This document shows positions 44,301 to 62,799 of a stretch of 64,000 bases of DNA, piece by piece. The position numbers and the translations under genes are program-made. Position 1 is the stretch's first letter. Each line of letters begins with the position of its first letter. The stretch comes from Antennarius striatus (taxonomy: Eukaryota; Chordata; Actinopteri; Lophiiformes; Antennariidae): the NCBI RefSeq assembly GCF_040054535.1, contig NC_090782.1, positions 19,685,001 to 19,749,000 of the forward strand, given 5' to 3'. Under the pieces are notes generated by a model. That model was not told the DNA's origin. It made no database searches and worked only from the letters and a program-made list of their open reading frames with translations.

Positions 44301-47300
44301 CTGTTGAGTCTTGTTTGATCCAGGTTTGAAGCTGAAGTGATGGGTTTTCTTACTTGCTTTTTTAAGTGCAATTTAAATTAAAAATGACATATTTTTCATA
44401 TCTATATTTACATGATACAGCCATAAACTCATAAATGTTCAAATGCATAGACTTCTCTGACATCATAACTGACTGATGGATGTTTTTGTCAGAGCTGGTT
44501 TGCCCTCTGGATTAGCAGGATTGTGATTGGTACATATTTGAAATAAAATTTATGTCCTACTAAAGGCCCAATGTATTTTAAGGCTGCTTGGAGCTGCAGA
44601 CAGCTCTGTAAGTCCTCCCAGTCAGTTTCCTTTTTTCACAGGAAGGTGTTTGGGAGGTGTAGGCTCAGTTTTTGGATTAGCTGTAAATCTGGTGGATTTC
44701 TCCCAGTACTGATTGAATGAGCCTGACAAGATAGCTGATGCAGCTCCAGATCAGACAGGATCCTGGAAAGACATCAATTGGCTTGAGGTGACAAATTCAG
44801 AGGAGCGTTTCATTTAATCATCATCCAGCACATAATCTCACAACTCTTAGTCATGACTGAATCATGATACATAAAAACACTTTCTCTGGTTGGAGAGGGT
44901 GAATTGATTGCTGCTTCAGTGAAGATGGATCGATGAGGATAGATTCAGTTTTATATGAAAAATAGATTTTAACAAATGATCTTTCATATAAAAACATCAC
45001 CATTTTTCATTCTGTAATATAGTGAATTTGTTTGTGATTCAACCATAGATCAGAAGCTTATTCAGGTCAGAGATATGGATTATCATCTGATTATTCAATA
45101 CCTGATTTAGAACTCCGCCTGCTTCTCCTCCTCCTCCTCTTCCTCCTCCTCGTCGTCCTCTATCTCCACTACCTGCTAAATGTAGGACACTCAAATCATG
45201 TCCCTCCTCACACAAAACCATGATTTTAATTTTGAATCTAAAGTGATGAGTTACAAAGAGAGTTTTAAAAATTCTCCATGCATTTTTAATCACAATCCCT
45301 TTAACACATAGTAAAGTCATATTCCAGCAAGTTTAAAAATAGTCAATATCAATCCATATTAAACATATGAAATCATAGATTGATACTGCAATATGACACG
45401 CTGCTATTGTTTGTTGTCTCAGAGTCTGAAGCTATTAAATGATTCAGATTCACAGATATTGTCTGGCCTGACAGTAAAATATTATTTTCGAGACATCTGG
45501 TGAGAATTAAATTGGTAATAATAATGATGGTGGTGGTGATCCTGAAAGCATTGACAATATTTACAACACATTTTTTAAAATTTTCACAGTCATGAGTCAG
45601 AGTTTAATACGGTTTGTCTTTTTTAATGGGACAGTTTGCGTGGGAGGTAACATGCATAATGTTATATATGAAACCCAGCGGCTGGTGTTTTGTTCAGTTT
45701 ACTATCAAGGCCACATGAAGGCTGCAGCAACATCCTGCAGGCTGAAATATATTTGCATAACGGGAATTTGTTAATTACAGTGAGATTAAGCACACATGCC
45801 TTCATAAGCTTCTGAATCAAATTAGTGTTTAGTGAAGGTTAAGCCAACTCTCTTCTCCACAGACGCCTCTTCTAATCGCTGATTGGAATAACTGTCAAGG
45901 GCCTGCATTTGATTTTTAGAGCTCAAAGAGGCCTTTTTGTCAAGAATCAGCTCAGTAAATCCATATTCTATGGAAACGCATGAGGCCCAATTTTAAATGT
46001 AACAGTAGCACCTTTATAGATCTGGCAAATATTTGCAAAGAGGGAGATTATTTTCAGATAGTACTTTGTTTCATGGAGAAATGCAAACACATTATGTTTA
46101 AAGGAGAGGTGGACCACAGCTAGTAGGGGAGGAAAACATAGGAATGGTGCAACATTTAGGCTTCAGTTAGTAATAAAGACTCAACACACATAATGAAATT
46201 GACTACAAAAAATAAAAACTGATCAAAAAGTTTAGAGGGGAAAGTATGCTTCAGACCACAGCTTGTCTTTTCCTACATTAAGGGTCTATTTTCCAATATA
46301 CTGTTTCTGCAATACTGCTGAGTTAGCTGAAAGAAACCTGTCCATAAAAAGCACATGGACTGGCATATCTGGTGCACCTGTAACCTGAGCAGATACATTT
46401 TTAATAAGGGTGGCCAGAGAAGAAATCGAACACCAAACCCTGACCGTGATCCAGCGGGATCCTTTCCACTGGAAACGTCTCTGTCAGATATTTACGTGTG
46501 GGATGTTTTAGTTATCGGTGAGAGATAGAGTACTGGTTTACCAGTTATAATTCTTTTGTTATTTGGATTGTATTGTTTTTATGCTTTTTGTGTCCATGGT
46601 CATAATTTGGTTTTAAACTCAATCTTACAGGTGATTCTAATCTATAGTTTGAGACTTTTAAACCTTCAGTTTACAATTTTCATTTTAAATTTTCATTTTT
46701 TCTTACATTTGCAGTTGGTAATTGTTGGGAATCAATAGTTCTGTCGGACCGATTGATTATATATCATCAAATATTCAAAGTTTAGATTCTGTAATATCGA
46801 GTGTTTTGTGCTTGTATATTATGTTGACCAATGATTGAATAGGCTTTAGTTTACATAATAATACTTGTCAAACTTGACATCTTGTCATCAACTAACAAAA
46901 CAACACAACACAGTATTTTCTAAAAAAACCACAAATCCTCTTTACCCAAAGTGATAAAATCGCATTTTGAGTGATTTCTCCTTTATTTCTGTCTTGGAAA
47001 CTCAGTTTGCAGATTTTCAGTTGTGTTGACTTTAGCAGATTTCTGCATTAAAACAAATATTTGTTTTCGTGAAGGTTGTTGCTTCTTTACGTATTAGTCA
47101 GCAACTAACTCTGTGTTCCTCCGTGTAAACTGATAGACCTGGATTTGAGCTCATCCATCCATCCATCCATCCATCCATCCATCCATCCATCCATCCATCC
47201 ATCCATCCATCCATCCATCCATCAAATTACATGAGCATCCCTTATCTTGATTCTTGCTGACTCAGCAGGGAAGTCTTTGCGGTTCGTCTTCGGCGGATCA

Positions 47301-47560
47301 GACGATGAGCCCACGCAGTCTGCAATCTGCCCCCAGACACTGATTCACACAAGTGGTTCATTTCATTCAATATTGAAATGTGAGACCAGGGACATGAAAA
47401 CAGTTACACAGGATCTGATTCGAGGAGGCTCATCTGGGACGCGGGTTCAGGGAGGAATCTTCACCGAGATTTTAATTTTGACGTGAGCTTCATTTATGCT
47501 GAACAGAAAGAAAATGCTCATTAGATTATGTCCTTCTCTTCTCTTTCCTCTTTATCAAAG
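41393..47560 (+). other. Probable rab3a first intron
   Basis: No coding exon seen. It contains a perfect MEF2-type site CTATTTTTAG (43473-43482), short (GGT)n and (TCC)n runs (about 42502 and 45121), and a (CATC)n array just before the coding exon. Confidence 0.5.
47153..47222 (+). repeat. (CATC)n tetranucleotide microsatellite
   Basis: About 17 tandem CATC units, 340 bases upstream of the rab3a start codon. Confidence 0.97.
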
Positions 47561-53073
<5,513 letters not shown>

Positions 53074-55725
53074 AGCTGACCCCCCCCCCACCCCTCCCAA
53101 CACCTCCTCCTCACCCTTCCTCCTCCTCTTCCCTTAGCTAGATCCAAGGGCCTTCGCTCCCTTCTTCGTCACAGTTTTCGCTATCTCCTGCATCTTTCTG
53201 TAACCTAGTAAAGAACATTGGCTGGGGGCCACAAGAACCACACGGAAAAGTGTCTGAAATGCTCTAAATGTCTAACCGCTTGAGGTGTTTTCTTGTGGTT
53301 CCCTGTCATGTATGAGCTAAAAGATTTTCTTTTTTTATATATCAGCATGGTTGTTGGTCTGACGCCAAAGCAAGTACAATCAAAGCAGAGTGTTTCAGAC
53401 TCTTTGCAGCCCACGGTTCTTTTAATTTCCTAATCCTTCTTCTGTTGTTTCCATGTTCCTCCGTGTGGTTTTTAGAAGAAGGATTTGACGGCGTCCGTCC
53501 TCAGAGTGCCATTTAAATCCTTCTTATGTTTACAGTACTTTGTTTCATATCAGTCAAATGTCTTAAGAAGATGTCAGCGTCGGATATGTTGACCAAGAAG
53601 GCCACCGTGGAGTTGATGCAGGGGGGGGGGGGGTCCAGCCCATGTGTCGCCTTTCTCATGTGATTCTGGATACAAACAGTATCAAACAGAATTTGTGTTC
53701 CATTTTGGTGTCACACCTCGTATCCAAACATGGATTTCGTAGGTACTAGCAAGTGTTTCGTTTTTCATGATTCATCGTAGTTTTCATCATTTTCACGTTT
53801 TTTCATTTATTTTTTTATAGTCATTTATTTCTTTCAAACATTTCCAACTGGGTGGGGAGATAAGAACAAAATGGAGAGAGGGGGGAAAAAAAGAAGAGAC
53901 GTTTAATTTAATGACATTGATTTCAAATGTACATATAAATGTTGTGCAATATATGTAATATCTACAGGTATGCATTTATGGAAAATTTAAAAGGAATGAA
54001 GTTCTATAAGGATAGTATCAAATATAAATAAGAGGTCTATGTATTTGGGTTTGTTTGGGTGATGTGTTTCAGTCCCCCGTCGATTCCGTCATATGCTGCC
54101 TTTATGACATGTTGCAAAGTCGGAAATTCAAACTTTCTTCAGAGAGAAATGAAATAAAATGACTCTCAGAGTCTGAATTACGAGATGGAAACTTACAACA
54201 CCTGTTTAACTTCCTCCCAACTTGCTCAATGGCATTTCCAGCATTGTTGCTCATTAAGGGAAAACGTTTTAAAATTGCTCTAAAATTAAAGGAACGCTAG
54301 TTTGAGAAACTTTGTGCGTCATAAATGTAATTTTAAGCCATGTTGTGACTGTTGTGAATCTTCAAGTCGGTTTTTGTAGAACTACCAAACCCTGTGAGCA
54401 TCATAACAGCTCTTCACCATCTAGGTTTGGCACTGACATTTTAATTAGAGTGAACAAATGTCTCGCGGCCTCTGCCTCAAACTTTTTATATTTCTTGCTG
54501 TCACAAATTGATGATTCAAAAACTGATGGATCCTCGAATAACATTTTCTGCAGCACAGTTATGCAGCTGTGTTTGCTGGCAGTGTTACATATTGACATTA
54601 CATAATCTTTAAATATTCAAAATCAAATTTCAGTTTTTCCTGAAAAAAGTAATCATTCAAAAATAATTAATCATAATGTCTAAAATGTTGGATTAGGTTT
54701 GTAGGACACAAACAATCGTCTTCATTATTGGTCACAGTCAGCAGCAGTTCGGCTGGTTTTACGCAACTGCTTGTGCGCGTACACAGGACCCGTGACGTAG
54801 GTGTGATCACGTGTTCAACCACTCGTGATTTTAAGCGTTTAGTTTTAAAACGCACATTCGACTCGAAAACACTCGATTTAAATATTACGTGTCTTTTTTT
54901 TCCTTCTGATGATGAAATTACGCTCCAGCACTTGAACTAATTACTGAATGAACGTCTCCTGCCATAGTGACGTCACCTGGAATCAGTTAAAGCATTGCTG
55001 TGTTGTGACGTCACCTCAGTCGGTCAGTCGTCAAGTGAAATATGGAGAGCATAGTAAACTTATGGATTTCATAAAATTATGGATTTCATAAACGTTTTGA
55101 AAAAGCAGACAACTCTAAATTAAAGGAGTGTTTATTTCAGAGAAATTGTTGCATTAGAGCAGTCCCTCAAAATCACAAATAACCATCAGATTTAAAAAGA
55201 GTAAGGCTTGATTAAAACCGTTCTAGCAAATCACAGCAAAGGGTTTTTGTTCCTGTTCATCCTTTACTTATTTCTGGTCGTGACTGTTTCTTTACTGGTT
55301 CAATTCAAAATTCCAATCTGTTATCCTTTCTAATATGTCTTCCTTTCGATCTTGTGTGTGAGTGGTGTGTAATCGACTCAGGCTTGCAAAAACAAAGTAA
55401 GAAAAAAAAGAGAACAGTAGAATTTAAAAACTTGAACTCCCCCACCCCCTCCAAAAAAAAAGAGCCATGTTGTACTGTATTTGCATTAATTTCTAGGCCC
55501 GCTTGTGAATGAATGTGTCACTCTGTTATGAAGCAATACAAACTACGGCATCTAAACAGTCAAGCCGCCCAGCTCGCTAGAGGTTGCTGACCTTAGATCA
55601 TCTAGCACGTAAAAACGTTTTTATTTGATCTGCCTCTTCAATTCCTCTTCGGTTTGGATCATAAAGATGAGAGAATATGTTGTGGATGTTTTTATCTGTA
55701 ATTTATGGTAAAACAATAAAAAGTA
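53074..55725 (+). other. rab3a: rab3a 3' UTR and spacer
   Basis: No further coding exon. AATAAA signals on the plus strand at 54153-54158 and 55715-55720 allow 3' UTRs of about 1.1 or 2.7 kb. The stretch includes a 12-base G run near 53621 and a CpG-rich CRE cluster at 54770-55030 that looks regulatory, so the longer UTR is uncertain. Confidence 0.5.
54770..55030. promoter_or_regulatory. CRE-paired CpG-rich element between rab3a and jund
   Basis: It contains two identical GTGACGTCACCT blocks (TGACGTCA at 54968-54975 and 55006-55013, 38 bases apart), a further TGACGTAG near 54793 and an E-box CACGTG at 54808-54813. The CpG density exceeds the flanks. It is a candidate CREB/ATF/AP-1 responsive enhancer; no transcript start was identified. 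Confidence 0.45.
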
Positions 55726-55864
55726 ACTACTAATCCGTTTATTATTGTTTTGAAAATTCTGTGCATTTGATCTTGAGTTGAGTTTTGTTACTTATTCAGA
55801 TTAAATCCTAAAATGAATTGATAAATAAACTATACTCCAGTCTGAATGGCAGTTTTGGAAGGAA

Positions 55865-55878
55865 CCAGCAGGGGGCGA
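55865..55878 (+). promoter_or_regulatory. CTCF-type core motif
   Basis: CCAGCAGGGGGCGA fits the CTCF core closely (only the last base is off). It lies between the convergent rab3a and jund genes. Confidence 0.5.
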
Positions 55879-56584
55879 TGGATACCAAGGAGACGATATG
55901 ACGCAGATTCCTGCACAATTTCCAAAATTCTCTTATTATGAAACATTCGATCCTCTAATCCAGTCTCACTCATTTCCCATTGAAATGAACCATTTGTGTG
56001 GTGTGTATTAAAATGAAGAAACAGCGTTTATTGCCAGCAGTATTTAATTCAGATCACAGAGGCATAAATGTAGGCTGGAGGAGACAGCGACAGTCAGTGC
56101 AACAAAAAGGATTGAAACGCCTCACAATGAAACAAGAGCACACTGAAATAGAAACACAGTCGAGTACAAAAGAGAGAAATGCCAGTTTGAAAAAGGTTCG
56201 ATAAAGACTGATTAATTGCACCCCTTGACACCCTGGGTTGGGCAACATTCGAGTATGTCAACATGCAAATTGCTCCCAGTAAAAATGTGTTGTAAATAGT
56301 TGGTAGCATATATATAGATGGAATATTTTATATTAAATGTGGAGCACAACCAATTGTTATATATTAATCTGTGTGAATAGGAATATATTTGGTCCAAGTT
56401 TTGAGACTTTAAGTAAAAACAGTCTGTAAACATTTTACAGGAACAAATCTTGAAATGAGTTCCTCGTTCTGTCGTTAGAAAACGCTCATGGCCTTATTCC
56501 GTCAAAGAAATCCTCGTTTTGCGTCACCATATTCACGCGTAAACATTTACTAGAAGCAAACGATCTTCAGCTTGGCATCAATCC

Positions 56585-56586
<2 letters not shown>

Positions 56587-56612
<26 letters not shown>
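56587..56612 (+). repeat. (AAT)n microsatellite
   Basis: About nine AAT units downstream of jund. Confidence 0.9.
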
Positions 56613-56615
<3 letters not shown>

Positions 56616-56659
56616 TCAAATGATTAACAGGGAGGCGGTGGCTGCGGAGCGTGTGGTTC

Positions 56660-56683
56660 TTTTATTTATTTATTTATTTATTT
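56660..56683 (-). terminator. jund: Candidate jund polyadenylation signal cluster
   Basis: A (TTTA)n run on plus gives overlapping AATAAA hexamers on the minus strand, about 285-310 bases after the jund stop codon. Confidence 0.5.
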
Positions 56684-56967
56684 TTAAATCAAATGGAACT
56701 CATCCAGAATATCTGGCTGCCCATTGGAGCCACGAACGCCTCCGCGCGTATGACCTTAATTTGTCTTATAAAGCACGTTGCAGCTCGACAGTTGCCATGG
56801 TTATTCAAGAGCCGATAAACAATGTACAGTTTTGGCCTAAGGTGGCCTGGCATTCATCAGACCAGTGACAGCACACATCTGGGCTGCGCTACAGACAGTG
56901 GGGCCGACATGAGCGTGTCCGTGGAGCTTATGAGCTGGTCAGTAGCGCGGCTGCAGATCCGTCCGAC

Positions 56968-57792
56968 TTAGTGCACCTGCACCTCGTGTGGCAGCAGCTG
57001 ACAGCCGCTGTTGACGTGGGTGAGGACTTTCTGTTTCAGCTGGGCCACTTGCTCTCTGAGCAGGCTGGCAGTCGAAGCCAGATCGGTGTTGTGGCTTTTC
57101 AGAGATTTGACCTTGTCCTCCAGCCTGGAGATGCGCTCCAGTTTGCGCATCCGGCACTTAGACGCTGCGATCCGGTTCCTGAGCCTCTTCCTTTCGGCTT
57201 TCATTCGCTCCTGTGAGTCAATGTCGATAGGAGACAGAGGCGGACTCTCCCCGAAGCTCTGGACGTCCGGAACCGTCTGGGGCTCCTCCTTCAGCTGCAC
57301 CCGGGAGAGCTCCGGCTGCTGCTGCGGCGGCGCTGCGCCCAGAGGATGCGCCGGAGGCGGCGGGAAAGGCACCGTATCCGTGGAGTAGTTGACGGTGGTC
57401 TCCAGTGGGCCGCTACCGTAGCTGCTCAAGTTCGTGTACACCGGTAGATCCGGCTGGACGGTAACGGAGGCGATGTTGGCCCCCAGATCCAGAGTCCCGC
57501 TCGGGTGTCCGGCTCCGCTCAGCTGGTTCTGCTTGTGGAGGTCCTCCAACGCTTTCACGAAGCCCTCGGCGAACTCTTGCTCGTCCGTCACCGGCTTGGG
57601 GAAGATGAACTGGGTGGAGGTGGGTGACGTGGTGACCATCCCGTTAGACTGGATGATGAGCCTCTCCAGCTCCGGGGAAGCCAGTTTGAGCAGCCCCAGT
57701 TCCGGGGAGTTGAGGATGCTCTCGGAGTCGCGGAGATGCGGTTTGAGGTCTGCGTCATCCGCCAGGCTCAAGTTAATATCCTTCTTCATCAT
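56968..57792 (-). CDS. jund: JunD AP-1 transcription factor, short (delta-JunD-like) form
   Basis: A single-exon gene of 274 residues. JunD dimerises with Fos/ATF proteins and binds AP-1 and CRE sites in the nucleus. In order: a delta/JNK-docking region with LKPHLRD (16-22), JNK-site motifs NSPEL (Ser29) and LASPEL (Ser39), [18 protein letters not shown] (74-91), [20 protein letters not shown] (167-186), the basic region (about 199-221) and a leucine zipper with Leu 224, 231, 238, 245 and 252. The tail [14 protein letters not shown] and the [12 protein letters not shown] and [17 protein letters not shown] strings are JunD-type, not Jun or JunB. The first Met begins MMKKD, which in mammals is the internal start of delta-JunD; the roughly 40 residues that normally precede it are absent. 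Upstream codons stay open for about 21 codons without ATG until TAA at 57856-57858. The basic region reads [10 protein letters not shown] (211-220) where the family has SKCRKRK. The gene faces rab3a tail to tail. Confidence 0.93.
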   Translation of the reverse strand: MMKKDINLSLADDADLKPHLRDSESILNSPELGLLKLASPELERLIIQSNGMVTTSPTSTQFIFPKPVTDEQEFAEGFVKALEDLHKQNQLSGAGHPSGTLDLGANIASVTVQPDLPVYTNLSSYGSGPLETTVNYSTDTVPFPPPPAHPLGAAPPQQQPELSRVQLKEEPQTVPDVQSFGESPPLSPIDIDSQERMKAERKRLRNRIAASKCRMRKLERISRLEDKVKSLKSHNTDLASTASLLREQVAQLKQKVLTHVNSGCQLLPHEVQVH

Positions 57793-58155
57793 TATTTTGT
57801 TGTTAAAATGATCTACCGTAAAGTGTAGCGATCCTTCAAATTGTTCTCCTTCCCATTACGTCACAAAAATAACAACAATATATATATAACAGAGCGTTTA
57901 ATTAACAGTTATAACGCGTCACGGCAGCCACGACTTACGGGACGTTCTCAAGCAGGAAGCGTCCGCTGCTTGTGAACTCGTGCGCAATGCCTCGAGCTTT
58001 TCTAGGCACACACGTTCCATGACGTCACATCAGAGCAAGCGCATTAGGCAGAAATGACGTTTTCCAGATGTTCGTTCAAACAGGGGAAGGGCGGATAAGA
58101 GAGAGGTACCACTCTGTGTCTTTATTCGGTGTGAAGTTAACGTCATTACCAATGG
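57793..58155 (-). promoter_or_regulatory. jund: jund promoter with TATA box and CRE-like cluster
   Basis: On the minus strand a TATATATATA box (57879-57888) lies about 90 bases upstream of the ATG. CRE-like sites are TGACGTAA (57856-57863, near the expected start site), the perfect palindrome TGACGTCA (58020-58027), TGACGTTT on plus (58055-58062) and TAACGTCA on plus (58138-58145). A CCAAT on plus is at 58149-58153. Jun-family promoters are known to be autoregulated through such ATF/AP-1 sites. A short upstream ATG (MGRRTI then stop) overlaps the TGACGTAA site. Confidence 0.65.
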
Positions 58156-59474
58156 GAGGGGTTTCGGTTGTAACAGAGTGAGGACTCCTCTCACAAGACG
58201 ATCTTTGATGTATGTCGTATTGCCATGGAAAGGTAAGAGAAACTCCAAACTCAGAGGTGATAAACTGGTGTAATAATGGTGATTTTGAATATACAGAATA
58301 TACATATATAATGTGATCAGGTTTCGAGAAAAGTTGTCTTGATGCCTACTTCCGTTTACCCCCCCCCCCCCTCCCTCAGGCAGACCACATCACTAATCCG
58401 ATCTCATATCATCTGATCAATGAAAGGTTTTTAAATTATTTTAGTTTTGGATTTGGTTTCACATCTAACATATATAATCTAATGCAAAAGTCACACGAAT
58501 ATTGTGAAAGTGGTATCTATTTCTAATTAAAATAATGCAACATTCCCCTACACATTTAGCATACTGGTTAGTTGAAAAATGAAAATGGGCATGACATTTT
58601 CTTTTCAGCACATTTATTCTCCATGAATGATGAAAGCACTTCACACAGTATGAGCTTTGTTTGTGCATGGCTGGCACATTTTACCAGAATTTTCCCTCCT
58701 ACGACAGTCAACACATTAATTTTGTTTCATTTTATAATTTTACCAGGTTTCCTGTCTTGTATGCCCACCACAATTTTACATGAATATAATCATCACTTTG
58801 TGCTACAAGTTTTAATACACTCTAAGTGTAAATGTAATTCAGATAATACATTTAGACCAAGGACCCTCCACTAATACATTTTTATTTTAAATGTGTTAAA
58901 GAAAGTGTAAGAAATCCACAACCAGAATAATCAGAGATTCTGTTACTCAAGGACAGAGTAAAAGAGAGAATAATTTCCTCCCTTTTGCTAGGGACCCACT
59001 AAGAAACAAGCAATGTCAGAAGATTTATATGCCACATATTAAGTTACTAAACATAGATTATATTGTGACAAATATTTGCTTTGCTTCCTGATGTGGTGTT
59101 TGAATTTGGTCCAGACAGACAGACAGACAGACACAAACAGCAATGACCTAAATACATCCCATAAAGCAACCACAGAATGGATATGGGTCCTTGATTTCCT
59201 AATTATTGAACAGTGTTCTGGCTAATAAAGGGTTACACAGAGGAGATATGTGCGTCACAGGTAGGCGCCATCCATCACTGCAAAGCTTTACGTGGGTGGA
59301 TCACATGATGCTGCATCTCTCAGTGTTGTGGCGGAAATGGAGGTGGGGTTGGGGGGTTTGCAGGGTAAACCAACAGAGGAGAGATACTCTAGAGATACTC
59401 TAGTCCGAAAATATTATAGAGAGAGTGGGGTTACAGTCAAGAAAGAAGGGCTTGCAATAATCGCAAAAGGATGC

Positions 59475-59537
<63 letters not shown>
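59475..59537 (+). repeat. (CA)n microsatellite
   Basis: A CA array with one GCAC interruption. Confidence 0.95.
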
Positions 59538-59540
<3 letters not shown>

Positions 59541-62445
59541 TCATTATTTATTTCTCCTGACCCTTTAATTTATTATGCGGCAATAAATTGTATGAATAAA
59601 ACATATTTTCAGTGAGGAAAGTAAGACATTTTTAAACATTTTTGAACACTGTACTGAGAATAATCTGAATTAAATCACACTGTCAGCATGAGTTGATTAG
59701 AAATGTTGACTAGAATGTTTTTCTTTTTTAAGTATCAAATTCATGAAGTAAACATTTTATATCTTCATATTTGACAAACAGCAGATAGTAGTTGGCAAAA
59801 TCAATTGCATTATTTCAATTTTCTTTGCTCCTGTGTCATTCTAGTGAAGACCATACAATTCACAAAGGAAAATGTACTTTTCTTTGTGAGTGCAGGTGTG
59901 GAAAACTCAATTGAATCCATTATAATTCAAATTTGATTGACATGATTACCAAAGCTTGCGTATTTCAAACTATGTCACTGTCAACATAAAGTAAAAATGT
60001 GACTTAAAATGACTTTCGTTTTCACCTCCAAAGTGATTTTTGAAATGACGCACAACGTAAATGAAAACAGAAATAGCAGATTGAACTGTTGTGCTCAAGG
60101 AGGAATTATACAACAGATGAAACAACTCCGCAACAATAGAACAACTCATACTTTCGATAAAAAATATTTCTGTAGACAGGGATTTAAAATTTTACCTGCT
60201 TGTGGTGTTGCATTAAAAAAAGTCAGATGATCCTGCATCAGTATATGCGTATATTTAGCGTGTTAGCAGATGCCAAAGCTCATAATGTCAAAGATGAATC
60301 TGTATTTTTAAAAAGCTTCAGACATATTCTGATTTACACAAACATTGACACAGTTTTATCTTCTTTGCAGGCAGGAAACTAGATAAAATCTGTATTTTAT
60401 ACTGTAAATTATCAGCAGATTGAAAGATTAAAAAATACACATAGTCATCATTCAGTATGAAGCTAACCCTTTCAGGATTCCTGACATGATATCACCATCT
60501 AGATTTCCACAAATGTAGCACTTAGTAAATACCTTTTAAATGTGTCATAATTTTACAATGGGCTGTGCTACAAAAATGTTCAAATGGGTTTAATTGTGCT
60601 GAGGAGTAACTCGAGGTCATCAGTGTCAGTTTCAATCTGCAACTGTGTGCTACATGTCAAAGCATATGTCAGGAATTTCTGGCATCAGTTGGAACAATTC
60701 AATTTCTGTTTAACCCAAAAGCGATCGGGGACATTTTGTACTCAACTATCCAACTTAATGTCTGAAAGCTAATGAAGGCCAACATGTCATAGAAGTGTTT
60801 TGCTTCAGTGGAATGTAATCTGGCAACTGCTCTCAGGTGTAATTAAATGCTGTGCAAGACATTCTTTAAAGTAGATAAATGTCACGTCTTGATCCTGGCC
60901 TGCAGAGTTGCAGTGCCTGAATGACAAGTATGTTTCTTAGTTTGGGCATGCGTGATAAAATGAAGAGGAGGTCTAACCAAACCTTATAGTCATATCTGTG
61001 TGTAAACTTGAATTGTAGTGTTGATGGTTGAGGAACTAAATGTACTACTGTTACAGATCATTTGCATTATTTCGAAAAGCCCTAATTCTGTGTGCAACGT
61101 GAATGAATAGAGAATGTAATTATTTGAGGAGGAGCAGTTTTACGATCATGTCGTTCACAAAGCTCAAACCTCACCCCATCTGTGTTTGTGAATGACTGAG
61201 GCTTTTTCAGGTTGCACTTTCACCTCAATCAAAATCAATGAAATTACTGCCAATTATATATTAACAGGAATTGAATTACTAAAATTATGGAATGGAGTAA
61301 TGAAGTGAAATATTCTGTCTTTGTACCATGAGTTTAAAAAAAGCATTTGCAAATTATTACATCCAATTTGTACATGTTTAACAGAAAATACATTGCTTCT
61401 GTGGAAACAGGTGGGAATAGGTCATAGTGAGCATTTGTGTTCTTAGAACAACATGAATACTTCACCAGGTTAACTAATGACTGTTCACTGACCATCTGAA
61501 TGTAGGAACACTTGCTATTTTTCTATGGCACGCAGATGAAGCAGAAATAAGTTGATCTGATAATAAATTTATTCCTGGAACTGCAAGTATTGGTGGAGTT
61601 TTTCAGGCATTTTCACTTTCTCCATACACCTTGGGAGTAGATGACACCAGAAGCCCCTCTCTGCTTCTCCAGAATTTTGCTATGGGGAAACTTAAATAGC
61701 GAAACAGTCAAAGTAAGCATTAATTGCTTAAATTAGGTTTAAAAAAAAAAAGAGTCTTGTCACTTGTCTTGGTACTCAGTGATTTGTAAGTGCTAATCTG
61801 TGTGAACTGTCCAAAGAACATCTTTGTCTGGCAGGAGTTCAGGTGAAACTGGACGGGACAGAATGTAATGAATGTAGAGGCCATAGAACCCTCAATGATG
61901 AAAACACTCTGGTACCGCCCATGTTACCTCTGAAAGCACTGTCAGCACAACTTGACCCACCCGTTGATAAAGGGACCTGGGTGTGACCTTTATTTCAGTG
62001 TGTATATAATATCCACTGCTACTGTACAACTGTCGGAACATGAACCAACTGTGAAAATGTTTGCTGCTGTGGAATTATTCCTTACAATTTCCAGAATTTG
62101 AAAAACAAAACAAAAGTGAGGTGTAATGCAATGTGATATAAATGAAATGGAATTCAGGTGCAACTTGTTTTTGCCCCACTGGGTGTGTATCAGACCCCAC
62201 AAAATGGGTCATAGACACACTGATCTTCATTGCAGGTATACCATATTTAACATAAGATACGCTTACAGATGATTGGTGTTTCCTGTTTTTCCCCTGCACC
62301 ACATTCTAGATTTAAAGCTGTTTGTTGCATATTTTTATTTGTCCGTTCGGTTTTCCTTTTGAATGACCTGGCTGTGACAGTTCTGAATCAAAAACTTAAC
62401 ACAATTCCACGGTTCCAAAAATGAGCAGTTAGAAACCTGTGGGCA

Positions 62446-62543
62446 ATGAAGTTGTCTGCTCAGTTCAAGAGTCTTTGTGCAATTACATTTCTGCTAGCTC
62501 CGGTGCTCTGTGGTGACCGTTCACCTCTGACCTCCTGGAGGGT

Positions 62544-62544
<1 letters not shown>
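62446..62544 (+). CDS. Possible secreted-protein first exon (weak)
   Basis: An ATG opens 33 codons reading MKLSAQFKSLCAITFLLAP then VLCG..., a plausible signal peptide, ending at TGGAGG followed by a donor-like GTTAGT, after which a (GT)n array begins. No downstream exon was found, so this may be chance. Confidence 0.15.

Positions 62545-62545
<1 letters not shown>

Positions 62546-62638
<93 letters not shown>
62546..62638 (+). repeat. (GT)n microsatellite
   Basis: A pure GT array of about 90 bases. Confidence 0.97.
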
Positions 62639-62640
<2 letters not shown>

Positions 62641-62799
62641 TGGAATCTAAATAGGAAATTAAAGAAAAAGCAGTACGGATAATAGAATGAGATTTCCTAT
62701 CGCCATCAGACATTCTGCCAAATCAGCTCAAGAGATAAAAATATGCCTCGTGAGGAAAAGCATTTTTGTGTTAAATTAATGCAGAGAGAGTTTCAGAGC

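Noticed and set aside
57011-57811. Two 125-codon plus-strand frames opposite jund
   Set aside because: Antisense shadows of the GC-rich jund coding sequence; the bZIP frame on the minus strand is unmistakable.
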